Below are positions 1-8,410 of a DNA stretch of 36,688 bases, piece by piece. Source of the stretch: Candidatus Latescibacterota bacterium. GTDB taxonomy: Bacteria; Latescibacterota; UBA2968; UBA8231. The notes beneath the pieces were generated by a model. That model searched no databases. It was not told the origin of the DNA and worked only from the letters and a program-made list of their open reading frames with translations. Within the stretch, counting starts at the first letter, position 1; each line of letters begins with the position of its first letter. The translations under genes were made by a program, and so were the position numbers. The stretch spans positions 1 through 36,688 of the forward strand of contig JADZBP010000073.1 of the NCBI GenBank assembly GCA_020852055.1, in the 5' to 3' direction.

Positions 1-850
1 CGAAGCAGTGGGCGATGTCCGGTTGGAGATAGGCACAGGCGCGGGCGTCGATCAGGGGTTTGAACTCCGCCGGGCTGAAGAGCTTCTCCCCCGTGGCCAC
101 CGGCACCGGGCTCTTGCGGCTCAGCTCCAGCAGGGCCTCCAGCGAACCCACCTTCACCGGCTCCTCCAGAAAGAGCGGCCGGAAGGGGGCCACCTCGCGG
201 GCGAACTGCACACTCAGTTCCGGCGAGGGACTGCCGTGGGCGTCGAGCAGGATATCGAATTGCGGTCCCACCGCCTGCCGGATGGCCGCGACACAGGCCA
301 CGGACTGGGCCACCGCCTCCATGTCCATGGGCCACGAGCGCGTCTCCAGCGGGTTGCCCTTCACCGCTGCGTACCCGGCGGCCTGCACCTCCAGGGCCTC
401 GCGGGCTGCCTTCTCCGGCTCATCCATGGAGATGCCGCTGTACACCCGCACCCGGTCGCGCTGGCGTCCCCCCAGCAGGGCGTGCACCGGCGCGCCCCAG
501 GCCCGGCCCGCCAGATCCCACAGGGCCATATCGATGGCCGCCAGCGCCGTGCCGAAAACCGGCCCTCCCTTCCAGGGCAGGCGGTTGGCGATATCCTCGC
601 CGATGGCCCGCACCCGCAGCGGGTCCTGTCCCACCAGCAACCCCTCCCATTCGCGCAGCGTGGCTTCCACTGAAGGCACCAGCCATTCCCCGGTGCCCTC
701 GCCCCAGCCGCAGAGGCCCTGGTCGGTTTCGATCTTGAGGAAGAGCCAGGGTTTGGCGGTGCTGCACAACAACTGGCCGGTGTGCGGGTCGCGGATCTCC
801 TGCCCGGTGGGCACGCTGAACTTGTAGGTCCTGATGCCGGTGATCTTCAC
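1..850 (-). CDS. Enolase-superfamily acid-sugar dehydratase, galactonate-dehydratase-like (3' part cut by window edge)
   Basis: About 283 residues are visible; the C-terminus lies outside the window. The mandelate-racemase/galactonate-dehydratase subgroup pattern is clear: AVKGN around residue 162 (Lys164), the metal ligand and its partner in LLDAHG (Asp203, His205), a second metal ligand in FLEEP (Glu229) and a third in ATGEKLFSP (Glu255), then QPDIAH. The DxH motif plus GEK-F-FK resembles D-galactonate dehydratase, which removes water from an aldonic acid to give a 2-keto-3-deoxy acid using Mg2+. The second catalytic His of that family would lie off the window. The start is GTG, preceded by AGGAGG six bases upstream. 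It is the last visible gene of a minus-strand operon, 12 bp after the glycosidase-like gene. The subgroup is well supported; the exact sugar acid is not. Confidence 0.85.
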   Translation of the reverse strand, partial: MKITGIRTYKFSVPTGQEIRDPHTGQLLCSTAKPWLFLKIETDQGLCGWGEGTGEWLVPSVEATLREWEGLLVGQDPLRVRAIGEDIANRLPWKGGPVFGTALAAIDMALWDLAGRAWGAPVHALLGGRQRDRVRVYSGISMDEPEKAAREALEVQAAGYAAVKGNPLETRSWPMDMEAVAQSVACVAAIRQAVGPQFDILLDAHGSPSPELSVQFAREVAPFRPLFLEEPVKVGSLEALLELSRKSPVPVATGEKLFSPAEFKPLIDARACAYLQPDIAHCF

Positions 851-862
851 GCTCTGCCTCCT

Positions 863-3047
863 TCACATGGGATCGCGGCGGCCTGCTACGCCCTGTTCTC
901 CGGCCAGCAGCGCCGCGGCCTGCTCGCGCACCTGGCGCACCAAGAAGTGATAGTACGCCGCCAGGGTGGCGCGGTCCGAATCGTCGCGTATATGCGCCAC
1001 CGTGGCCCGCAGCGCCGTTTCGCCGGCGGCCACCGCGCGCGAAATGGGCCCCGGCCTGTTCCAGTTGGACCTCGCGTTCCGCGCCCTCTGCCCGCCGGGC
1101 CGCCCGCAGCGCCATGCCGCCCTCGTGCAACTGCTCCTTCTCGACCAGCGCCTGCACCGCAAGCTCCAGCCGGCTGCGCCAGTACGCCAGCTCTTCGCGT
1201 CCGGCCGGGCCCACCTGCGGGGCGGCGCGGTCCAGCAGGCGCTGCGCCTCCTCGTACAGGGCCCGCACGTGGAAGAGTCCCTCGGCCATCGGCGCCTCGG
1301 CCTCCATCGAGCGGAACAGGATGCCCAGCACCGGAAAGAAGAGGCTGAGGAAGTCCAGGTCGAGGATCAGGGTGGCATCCTCCAGCAGGCGCATGGCCTG
1401 GGCCAGCTCGCCGGCAGCCCCCGCGCCATAGACCTGCGCAAAATGGTCCTGGTACGCCGTCTGGGGGGTAAGGGATCTGTCCCACGCCGCCCCGGCCAGG
1501 TATGCCGCCACCGGGTCCAGATCCCCCACCGGCCAGTGCCGGGTGAGGAAGCCGCGCCAGCCCAGCCGCTGCAGCCCGCGCATCAGGTGGTGCAGACTCT
1601 CGGTGGCCACCTGGGGCATGGAACCCACGTTGTCGTCCTGCAGGGTGAGGATCAGGCAGGCCGGCACCCGCGAGGCATCCACACTCTCCATACAGCGCAT
1701 GGCCCGCACCGCCCGCGAGGCCGTGTATCCCAGGCTGGTGCTGATGCCGGCACCGGGCCACAGCACCCGTTCCAGGATGGGGAAGAGCGCTTCGGCGTTG
1801 CCGCCCAGGTTCAGGTGGAAGGAGATGCCCCGCGCCGCCGCCCGCGCCAGCAGGTCGTTGCCGGCAAAGAAACGGTCGAAGAAGTGCAGCATCGAGATCG
1901 AGGATTTGAACTCCCGCTCGGCGCGGCCCAGGCCGCCGGGGATCAGGTAGTTTCGCGCTCCCAGCGCCAACAGGCTTTCCAGGGGGAAATCGCGTTCCAG
2001 ATGATGGCGGGCATCCAACTCCTGCCAGCACTGCCGGAACTGCTGGTCCGCATGTGGGTGTTCGGGCAGGGAGAGATGGATTTCGTCCACCTGCCCCCAC
2101 TGCGCCAGCAGGGCCTCGAAGCCAGCCTGGATCAGGCCGACGTGGTTGGTATTGGTCAGGTCCCCGCGCTCGGCGCAGGTCAGGCCGCCCAACTGGATCA
2201 CCTGCTCGGTGGGCCGCTGCAGCAGCGGCCGGAATTCGGCCGGGAACTCCAGGGGCTGCACGTGCAGGGCGGTGTGCATGGCGAAGAAACGGGCCTGGTC
2301 GAGGATGCCTTCGAGCAGCCTCCGGCCGGCGGCGAGTTTCTCCTCGTAGGTGCGAGCGTCCCGAAACTCGGGGTTGTCCAGCACCTCACCCTCCCCCAGA
2401 TGCTCGCGGCCGATGTTGTCCGGGCCGATGGGGATCTGCTGGCCGAAGAGCAGGGCCGCCGTCTGCCGGCGGATGCCCCCGTACTCGAAGTCCACAAAGG
2501 GGTGATGCGGCCACAGGCACAGGTAGATGCCGTTGTACTTGAGCTTGAAGAGCTGCCGGATGAAGGATTGCTGCTGGGCCAGGCCCCACAACGCCGGGCC
2601 CGTGGGCAGGTCGTTGAACTGCCGCCAGGCGCGCAGGCGCAGGTTCGGCTCCAGATGCAGGTCGATCTCGGGCAGGTGGAAAGAGCCCGGTTGCCGCGGG
2701 AGGACATCGCCGTGCAGCAGGTACCGCACCCCGTACCGCTGCACCAGCTCGTACGCCGCCCAGGCCACCGCCGCGCTGCCGCCGCCCGCCAGTACCAGGG
2801 TATCCTCGTCGAGGCGGCGCAGCAACAACCCCTGGTCGGAGAGGGCCGGCAGTTGCGGGCAGGCCTGGCGTATATGCGCCGCCTGCGGGGTGCCCAGCAG
2901 GATGCGCTGCCCCGGCCCCGCCTCGGTGCCGGTCGCCACCTGCAGGCCGAAGAGGCGCTGCAGATAGCCGCGCAACTCCGCCGCCGCGTACTGCTGCAGC
3001 GCATCGGCGTCCGGGGCGAGCTGAAGGCGCAGGACCGGATCAGCCAT
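863..3047 (-). CDS. Glycosidase-like protein (GH67/GH20-type N-terminal fold), with an apparent frameshift near its 3' end
   Basis: The start ATG lies inside the end of the symporter gene (8-nt overlap, ATGGCTGA), implying coupled translation. The N-terminal ~130 residues (PDADALQQYAAAELRGYLQ, LLGTPQ, LVLAGGG, YELVQRYGVRYLLHGD) look like the small alpha/beta domain that precedes the barrel in alpha-glucuronidases and hexosaminidases. A TIM-barrel-like region follows (RAWRQFNDLP, FKLKYNGIYLCLWPHHP). No signal peptide is seen. Near 1035-1060 the reading frame changes: the first frame runs to about EREVQLEQAG and then becomes low-complexity Arg/Gly sequence, while a second frame continues sensibly (AVAAGETALRATVAHIRDD... 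to a stop at 863). One missing or extra base in the GGGGCCC stretch would join them to give ~728 residues. This is either a sequencing error or a true lesion. Family assignment is inferred from fold-like patterns only. Confidence 0.65.
1035..1060 (-). other. Apparent frameshift site in the glycosidase-like gene
   Basis: Coding sense passes from one minus-strand frame to another within this stretch, which contains the run GGGGCCC followed by CGCGCGCG on the minus strand. Both are typical places for a one- or two-base indel. Upstream the first frame is Glu/Ala/Leu-rich helical sequence; downstream the second frame continues similar helical sequence to a stop 12 bp before the next gene. Confidence 0.6.
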
Positions 3048-5298
3048 GAGACTCGTGCTCCACACGCCCGTCATCGGCGTCATCGCGCTGCAGGCCGGAG
3101 AGCCGGCGCAAGATGTCGCGCACATCGTGCAAACCGCCGATGGAAAACCAGATCACGGTGATGAAACCCAGGCCCATGTTCAGCAGCAGGGTCCATTTCC
3201 AGTACCCGAACCAGAAGGCGTCGCTGCGCACCTCGAGCAGGTTGAGCACCAGGAGGATGAAAAAGACGGCGATCCAGAAGAGCGACCAGCCCAGGGTGCC
3301 GTAGTAGAGCCAGCGGTCGGTGCGGGTGAATTCCGGGGAGATACCCACCAGCGCCCGGAAACCCGAGGGGGGGGCGGCTTCCTCGCCGACGGCGGCGTCG
3401 GCGGCCACTGCGTATCGGCCCCGGTGCAGGATCTGGTCCATGTCGAAGACCCGGCGGCCCAGCAACGAAACCACCACGTAGAGCAGCAGCGCGGTCATCA
3501 TGGCGTAGAAGTTCAGCACCTGGCCGTTGATCGAGCGGATGGCGACGAAGAGGCGGTGCAGCCAGGTGTCGGGCAGGGGCTGGGTGTAGCCGTCGGCGGG
3601 CAGGACCAGGCCGGCCGGCACCACCGCCGCCACGGCCGGCAGCGGGTGCAGGTCGTCGGGGGCGAAGCAGTAGCGGATCACGTGGCTGGTGGCAGCGCCC
3701 TGTTCGTCGGTGATCACCACCTTGGTGGTCTGCCACTCGTGGCGCTGCCAGAACTCGTAATCGAAATGCCAGGCCCCGTCCCGCCAGGCGGCCGGCTCCC
3801 CGCCCACGGTGACGGTGGCGGTGGCCGGGGCCTGTATGGTCATCGGGGTGCGCTCGAAGGGGAACTGCTGGATCACCAGCGAGCCCACCGCCAGCACCGA
3901 ACCGCTGATCATCGCCGCCCAGGCCCCGCCGGCGGTGCCGCGCTTCCAGTACAGGCCGCCGATGATGCAGGCCCCGGCCCCGCCCAGGAAGATGGCACCG
4001 GTGACGGCGAAGAACATCAGGATGTACTGGGTCTGCCGGAAGAGCAGGCTGAAGAGGAATCCGAAGACCGCCACCCCGGCGATGGACCAGCGCAGCACCC
4101 GGATATGCTCCTCGGGGGTAAAGGGCTTTTTGCGGAAGGGCATGATCACGTCCTGGATGAGGATACTGCCCCAGGAGTGCAGGTAGGTGTCGTCGGTGGT
4201 GATCATGGCGCAGAAAACGATGGTGCACAGCAGCCCCACCAGGCCGATGGGCAGCAGTTTGCCCAGCACCATGGGCACGGTCATCTGGGTCTGGATGGTG
4301 GGGTTGGCGATGCCGGCCAGGCCGGTGCGCACCGACTCGGCCAGGCCGGCGTAATCGGGGTGGTGCATGACGGTGAAGGCGCAGATCGGCAGCAGGCTGA
4401 CCACCGCCCCCGTCAGGTACCCCCGCCAGCCGCCGATGACCCGGGCCATACGCGCCTCGTGCGGGGTCTTGGGCGCCGCGTTGGTGCCGGTGTTCCCCTG
4501 CCAGGCCATACAGTTGTAGAAGGCCCCGAAGGCGGCGATCAGGTAGTACCAGACGTTGAAGTCCATCGCCTTGCTGGTCTTGAAGGGGTTGATCAGCGAG
4601 GCGTTCTCCGGGTCCGGGGCGTTCTGGAAGGCGACGAAGAACTGGTCCCAGGAGAAGTGGCTCAGCAGCCAGACGCCGATGATGCCGATGCCCAGCATGG
4701 CGATGATGCCCTGCACGCAGTCGGTGATCATGATGGCGATCTGGCCCCCGGCCAGGGTGATGATGGTGGCAAAGCCCAGCAGCAGGGCCATGATCACCGC
4801 GTAGGACAGGGAGATATCGAAACCAAGGACCGGCACGTTGTATTCGGGGATGCCGCAGAAGTAGACGAAGAAGCGAGCGGCGACTGCCGGGAAGATGCCG
4901 TAGTTGATCACCCCGGAGACGTAGCCGAGCATGCCGGCGAAGATACGGAAATTGCGGCTGTAGCGGATCTCGAAGAACTGCGCCAGGGTGAAGGCGCGGG
5001 TCTGGCGGTAGCGGTACACCACCCACCCCGACAGGGTGATGATCAAGCCGATGGGCGCGCTGAGGCCCCCCCACCACGCTGCCCCGTATCCGGCCTTGTA
5101 CCACAGCTCCCAGAGGGCCACCATGGAGATGGCCCCGGTGTTGAGCCCGTCGATGGTGAGCAGATACCGCCCGGCGGCCCGGTTCCCGGCCAGAAAATCG
5201 GCCACGGATTTCATGTACCGCGTGGTATAGGTGGCGACCAGGATCACCACCAGCACAAAGGCGGCCAGGATCGCCCAGTCGAGCCAGTGCATGTTCAT
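3040..5298 (-). CDS. SSS-family Na+/solute symporter with a large extra soluble segment
   Basis: A 752-residue polytopic membrane protein. The first membrane segment (WAILAAFVLVVILVATYTTRY) followed by SVADFLAGNRAAGRYLLTIDGLNTGAISMV is typical of the sodium:solute symporter family (LeuT fold); later segments such as GFATIITLAGGQIAIMITDCVQG also fit. The start ATG has GGAG eight bases upstream; a second ATG lies two codons later. Roughly residues 484-585 are hydrophilic and beta-rich (GGEPAAWRDGAWHFDYEFW...), interrupting the helices before NGQVLNFYAMMTALLLYVVV. Ordinary SSS members of ~500-600 residues lack this. It sits between a RidA-like gene and the glycosidase-like gene, so it probably imports the substrate or product of that pathway. 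Transport of a sugar, sugar acid or related organic solute is inference. Confidence 0.9.
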   Translation of the reverse strand: MNMHWLDWAILAAFVLVVILVATYTTRYMKSVADFLAGNRAAGRYLLTIDGLNTGAISMVALWELWYKAGYGAAWWGGLSAPIGLIITLSGWVVYRYRQTRAFTLAQFFEIRYSRNFRIFAGMLGYVSGVINYGIFPAVAARFFVYFCGIPEYNVPVLGFDISLSYAVIMALLLGFATIITLAGGQIAIMITDCVQGIIAMLGIGIIGVWLLSHFSWDQFFVAFQNAPDPENASLINPFKTSKAMDFNVWYYLIAAFGAFYNCMAWQGNTGTNAAPKTPHEARMARVIGGWRGYLTGAVVSLLPICAFTVMHHPDYAGLAESVRTGLAGIANPTIQTQMTVPMVLGKLLPIGLVGLLCTIVFCAMITTDDTYLHSWGSILIQDVIMPFRKKPFTPEEHIRVLRWSIAGVAVFGFLFSLLFRQTQYILMFFAVTGAIFLGGAGACIIGGLYWKRGTAGGAWAAMISGSVLAVGSLVIQQFPFERTPMTIQAPATATVTVGGEPAAWRDGAWHFDYEFWQRHEWQTTKVVITDEQGAATSHVIRYCFAPDDLHPLPAVAAVVPAGLVLPADGYTQPLPDTWLHRLFVAIRSINGQVLNFYAMMTALLLYVVVSLLGRRVFDMDQILHRGRYAVAADAAVGEEAAPPSGFRALVGISPEFTRTDRWLYYGTLGWSLFWIAVFFILLVLNLLEVRSDAFWFGYWKWTLLLNMGLGFITVIWFSIGGLHDVRDILRRLSGLQRDDADDGRVEHESHG

Positions 5299-5377
5299 CG
5301 GGTGCGCTCCGCAGGGGGTCGGGATCAGGTCGGGCGCAGCGGGGTGCCGGCCAAGCGGTGGCCGGTACCCCGGCACC

Positions 5378-6037
5378 TCACTTCCGCGCTGCCACCACCT
5401 TCTCGTACATCTGCGGAACCAACGGGAAGACCCAGCCGCGGTTGGCGATGATCGCCCGGTTCAGCTCGGGCGGCAGGGCCACGATGATCTCGGGCTCCAG
5501 GGAGAAGCGACCGGTGAAACCGCCGATGGCGCTGCGGGCATGCACCCCGGCGTACCCGCCCTCATCCAGGCCATCCCGCGCGAATTCGCCGGTGCCGCCG
5601 CCAAAGACCGACTGCCAGCGATAGGAGTAGCCATTCACCACCGCCGGTCCCGAGCGGAAGTCCACGTCGGTGGAAACCACCATGCCGAGGGTCTTCACGG
5701 TGTAGAGCAGATCGTTGAGGTCGCCGCCCTCGCCGCCACAGGTGATGGCCCAGTGCAGGGTGCGGATGTGCAGGTCGGCGCAGGCCTGGGCCGCCTGCTG
5801 CCCGTGTTTCACCCGCTCCGGGTCGTCGCTCATCTGGTGGTCCCCCAGGCCGACGCCCGACAGGTAGACCAGCCCGCTCTCGTGGAAGATGGCGCTGCAG
5901 ATGTTGCGCCCCTTGAGGGAGTGCACCTCGCCCTCGAAGGTGCCCAGGTCCAGGCCCAACTGCTTGACGCGGTCGTACACGTCGTAGTTGCGGCGGAGGG
6001 CGGCGGGGATGATGGAATTCTCGTAGAAACGGCTCAT
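5378..6037 (-). CDS. RidA/YjgF-fold protein, extended form (219 aa)
   Basis: The central part matches the RidA (YjgF/UK114) fold: GLVYLSGVGLGDH, then GQQAAQACADLHIRTLHWAI, GDLNDLLYTVKTLGMVVSTDVDF and a C-terminal strand pair with VHARSAIGG, where Arg168 takes the place of the conserved Arg that binds the substrate carboxylate. Typical RidA is ~128 residues. This one has about 50 extra N-terminal residues, a Gly-rich insert (FGGGTGEFARDG) and a C-terminal tail. RidA hydrolyses enamine/imine intermediates; relatives in catabolic clusters act on other reactive intermediates, so the activity here is open. The start ATG has GGAGG nine bases upstream; a longer reading frame upstream is low-complexity and was not used. 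It appears to be the first gene of the minus-strand operon, 79 bp before the symporter. Confidence 0.75.
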   Translation of the reverse strand: MSRFYENSIIPAALRRNYDVYDRVKQLGLDLGTFEGEVHSLKGRNICSAIFHESGLVYLSGVGLGDHQMSDDPERVKHGQQAAQACADLHIRTLHWAITCGGEGGDLNDLLYTVKTLGMVVSTDVDFRSGPAVVNGYSYRWQSVFGGGTGEFARDGLDEGGYAGVHARSAIGGFTGRFSLEPEIIVALPPELNRAIIANRGWVFPLVPQMYEKVVAARK

Positions 6038-6236
6038 GATCGGGGTCCTCCCGGCTGTGGGCGCCGCTGCGCCCGTGGCAGTTACAGGCAGAAAAAGATA
6101 GGATATGCCGCTGGCGGCGACCACCTGCCCTTTCCGTGCCTGCACCCCGCCCCCATTGCGCCAGGACGTGGCAGTGTTGAGGTTAGGGGCGACGCCCATG
6201 CCCAGCCAACCCCCCTGCCCCCCGAAAGGACCTGCC
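6038..6236. promoter_or_regulatory. Divergent intergenic region between the RidA-like gene and the toroid protein gene
   Basis: About 199 bp separate two divergent starts, so promoters for both directions should lie here. An AT-richer stretch stands out near 6090-6108 (GAAAAAGATAGGATATG). I could not fit a convincing -35/-10 pair on either strand, and no obvious operator palindrome is seen. Confidence 0.4.
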
Positions 6237-8318
6237 ATGGCCGACCGACTCCTCCCGCGTATCAGGGCCCGCAAACCCGCAGCCGCCATGCCCGAATGGG
6301 CGATCCTGGAGCGCAGCCTGATCGCGCTGATGAACCAGTCCGAGGATCTGCTCATCGAGCACTACCTGATGCCCGACGGCGAGATCTTCTGGCCGGATAT
6401 CGAGGGGTTCCGCGGCTACGGCGGGGTGGACAACGCCTTTGAGGGCTTTCACCGCTGGCCGCTCTTCTACCTGCTGGGCGGCGACGACCGCTTCCTGGAC
6501 CTGGCCCAGCGGCAGTATGAGGTGCTCATCGCCCAGTTCTCGCAGTACAAGGTGCCCGGTTCAAAGCACCCTGAGGGCCGCAACACCATGCTGGTGCAGG
6601 AGTACCTGCCCGACTACGACTGGATGCACGCCGGCGAGGCGGCGCTCTACTTCTATTATCTCAACCTCGCTGACCCGAGCAACGAGAAAAACAAAGAGCG
6701 CTCGCTCCGCTTTGCCAGTTGGCTGACCAACGAGGACCCCACCATCCCGGAATACAACTACGACCCCGAACACCGGGTATTCAAGACCCTGGCCATGGGC
6801 CCCAATGGCCCGGCGTACCACCGCTTCGGGGGGGCCTATTCGTATGGCACCTGGATGGACAGCTACGGGCTGCCCTTCTATGACGTGGAGGGGGTGGTGA
6901 CGATGATGGACCTGCGCGATCCGGAAAAGGCCAAGCGCTACGGCGAGGTCTACGCCGCCCGGCTGCGCCGCTGCGACACCGTCACCAACATGCTCTCCAC
7001 CACCATGGTGATGAACGCCTACCTGCACACCGGCGAGGAGAAGTACAAGCAGTGGGTGCTCAGCTACGTGGAGGGCTGGCGGCAGCGCTACGCCGGCAAC
7101 GGCGGCATCATGCCCGACAATGCCGGGCCCAGCGGTGTGGTCGGCGAGACCATCGACGGCAAATGGTACGGCGGGCATTACGGCTGGACCTTCCCGCACG
7201 GTTTCTACTTCATCGGCGACGCCCTGGTGATCGGCGGCCAGAACCAGCGGCTGCTCACCGGCGAGAAGGGCCAGTTGCAGTGGGTGCGGGAGCAGGTCGA
7301 GATGCTCCTGACCCACGCCGTCGAGGACGAGAAGGGCCGGACCCTGGTGCCGCAGAATTACGCCGATCCGGGCGCGGTGCTCGAATATGGCGGCAGCGCC
7401 AACGAGCCGATGACCCGGCCGGACCGCGTCACCGATTTCCCCAACTTCACCCGCAAAAAGCAGATCGACGGCTGGTACGAGTTCCGGGTCATGAGTCCGG
7501 TGCATATGGTCCACGCCTATATGGACAGCCTCGATGCCCGCGACCTGGAGGTCACCAAACGACTGCGGGATCGCAGCGCGAACAACTGGGACCGGGTCAC
7601 CGGCGGCGGCGCGCATGGCAAGGACTTCAGCGGCCAGCACCACACCTACCTGGATTTCCTCGAAGGCGGCTACCCCGCCTTTCCGGTCGATGCCCTGCTG
7701 AACAGCGTCGCCCAGGTCTTTTACCAGCTGAAGAAGCTGCGCGGCGAGCTGGAGCAGGCCGAGGCCGGCTGGGGGTATCGCCCCGATGGCGAGAAACAGT
7801 GGCAGGAGCTGAGCGAGGTCACCCGCCAGATCAACCAGCTCAAGGAAAAACAGTGGAGCGAGTCAGTGACCCACTCCTACTTCCAGACCTACCTGATCGG
7901 CCGCAGCACCATCACCACCGAGGTCCTGGTACAACTGACCCTGGGCGGTCCCCTGGCGGTGTACAACGGCGGCCTGCTGATGGTCCAGGTCCGTCATTTC
8001 GACGCCGAGCGCAAACGGCCGGGCCTGCCCCCCGACGTGGCCGCCCTGGTGGGCCAGATCACCCCGGAGGGCATCGAACTGACCCTGGCCAATCTGCACC
8101 CCCTCGAGAGCCGCCGCCTGATCGTGCAGGCCGGCGCCTTTGCCGAACACCGCTTCACCGCGGCTGTCTACACCGACGACGAAGGCAAGGAGGTGGTGCA
8201 GGAACTGGACGGCGAATACGTGGAGTTCGAGCTGGGGCCCGGCACGCTGCTGGCGGTGAAGTTGGGCATGGAACGCTTCTGCAGGCAGCCCTCGTACCAG
8301 CTGCCCTGGGACCGCTGA
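6237..8318 (+). CDS. Unrecognised ~693-aa protein, probably an (alpha/alpha) toroid with a C-terminal beta domain
   Basis: The start ATG (MADRLLPRIRARKP) follows GAAAGGA at good spacing; the reading frame extends further upstream but that part is low-complexity. There is no signal peptide, so it is likely cytoplasmic. Residues ~20-480 are helical with repeated aromatic-rich hairpins (FEGFHRWPLFYLLGGDDRFLDLA, YDWMHAGEAALYFYYLNLAD, GHYGWTFPHGFYFIGDAL), as in six-hairpin glycosidases and heparinase-like enzymes. The last ~130 residues look like beta-sandwich (GGLLMVQVRHFDAE, GIELTLANLHPLESRRLIVQAG, YVEFELGPGTLLAVKLG). No catalytic residues can be assigned with confidence. It is followed by the aminotransferase and acyltransferase/hydrolase genes on the same strand. 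Glycosidase or lyase activity is inference. Confidence 0.7.
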   Translation: MADRLLPRIRARKPAAAMPEWAILERSLIALMNQSEDLLIEHYLMPDGEIFWPDIEGFRGYGGVDNAFEGFHRWPLFYLLGGDDRFLDLAQRQYEVLIAQFSQYKVPGSKHPEGRNTMLVQEYLPDYDWMHAGEAALYFYYLNLADPSNEKNKERSLRFASWLTNEDPTIPEYNYDPEHRVFKTLAMGPNGPAYHRFGGAYSYGTWMDSYGLPFYDVEGVVTMMDLRDPEKAKRYGEVYAARLRRCDTVTNMLSTTMVMNAYLHTGEEKYKQWVLSYVEGWRQRYAGNGGIMPDNAGPSGVVGETIDGKWYGGHYGWTFPHGFYFIGDALVIGGQNQRLLTGEKGQLQWVREQVEMLLTHAVEDEKGRTLVPQNYADPGAVLEYGGSANEPMTRPDRVTDFPNFTRKKQIDGWYEFRVMSPVHMVHAYMDSLDARDLEVTKRLRDRSANNWDRVTGGGAHGKDFSGQHHTYLDFLEGGYPAFPVDALLNSVAQVFYQLKKLRGELEQAEAGWGYRPDGEKQWQELSEVTRQINQLKEKQWSESVTHSYFQTYLIGRSTITTEVLVQLTLGGPLAVYNGGLLMVQVRHFDAERKRPGLPPDVAALVGQITPEGIELTLANLHPLESRRLIVQAGAFAEHRFTAAVYTDDEGKEVVQELDGEYVEFELGPGTLLAVKLGMERFCRQPSYQLPWDR

Positions 8319-8334
8319 GGAGGCGCGGCGTTTC

Positions 8335-8364
8335 TTGCTCGGCAGCGGGCAAATGCGCTAAATA
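8335..8364 (+). promoter_or_regulatory. Possible sigma70-type promoter before the aminotransferase gene
   Basis: TTGCTC (8335-8340) is followed after 18 bases by TAAATA (8359-8364). The match to TTGACA/TATAAT is modest. It lies in the 92-bp gap upstream of the aminotransferase, in a locally AT-richer stretch, so that gene and its partner may be transcribed separately from the gene before. Confidence 0.3.
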
Positions 8365-8410
8365 GAGGTACCCTCAACCAACCACCCCCAGATCCTCGAG
8401 GAGTTCCCCC

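Noticed and set aside
3046-5451. An ~800-codon plus-strand open frame opposite the symporter gene
   Set aside because: Its product is rich in Gly, Asp, His and Gln with no domain, which is the usual antisense image of a GC-rich coding region; the minus-strand symporter explains the DNA fully.
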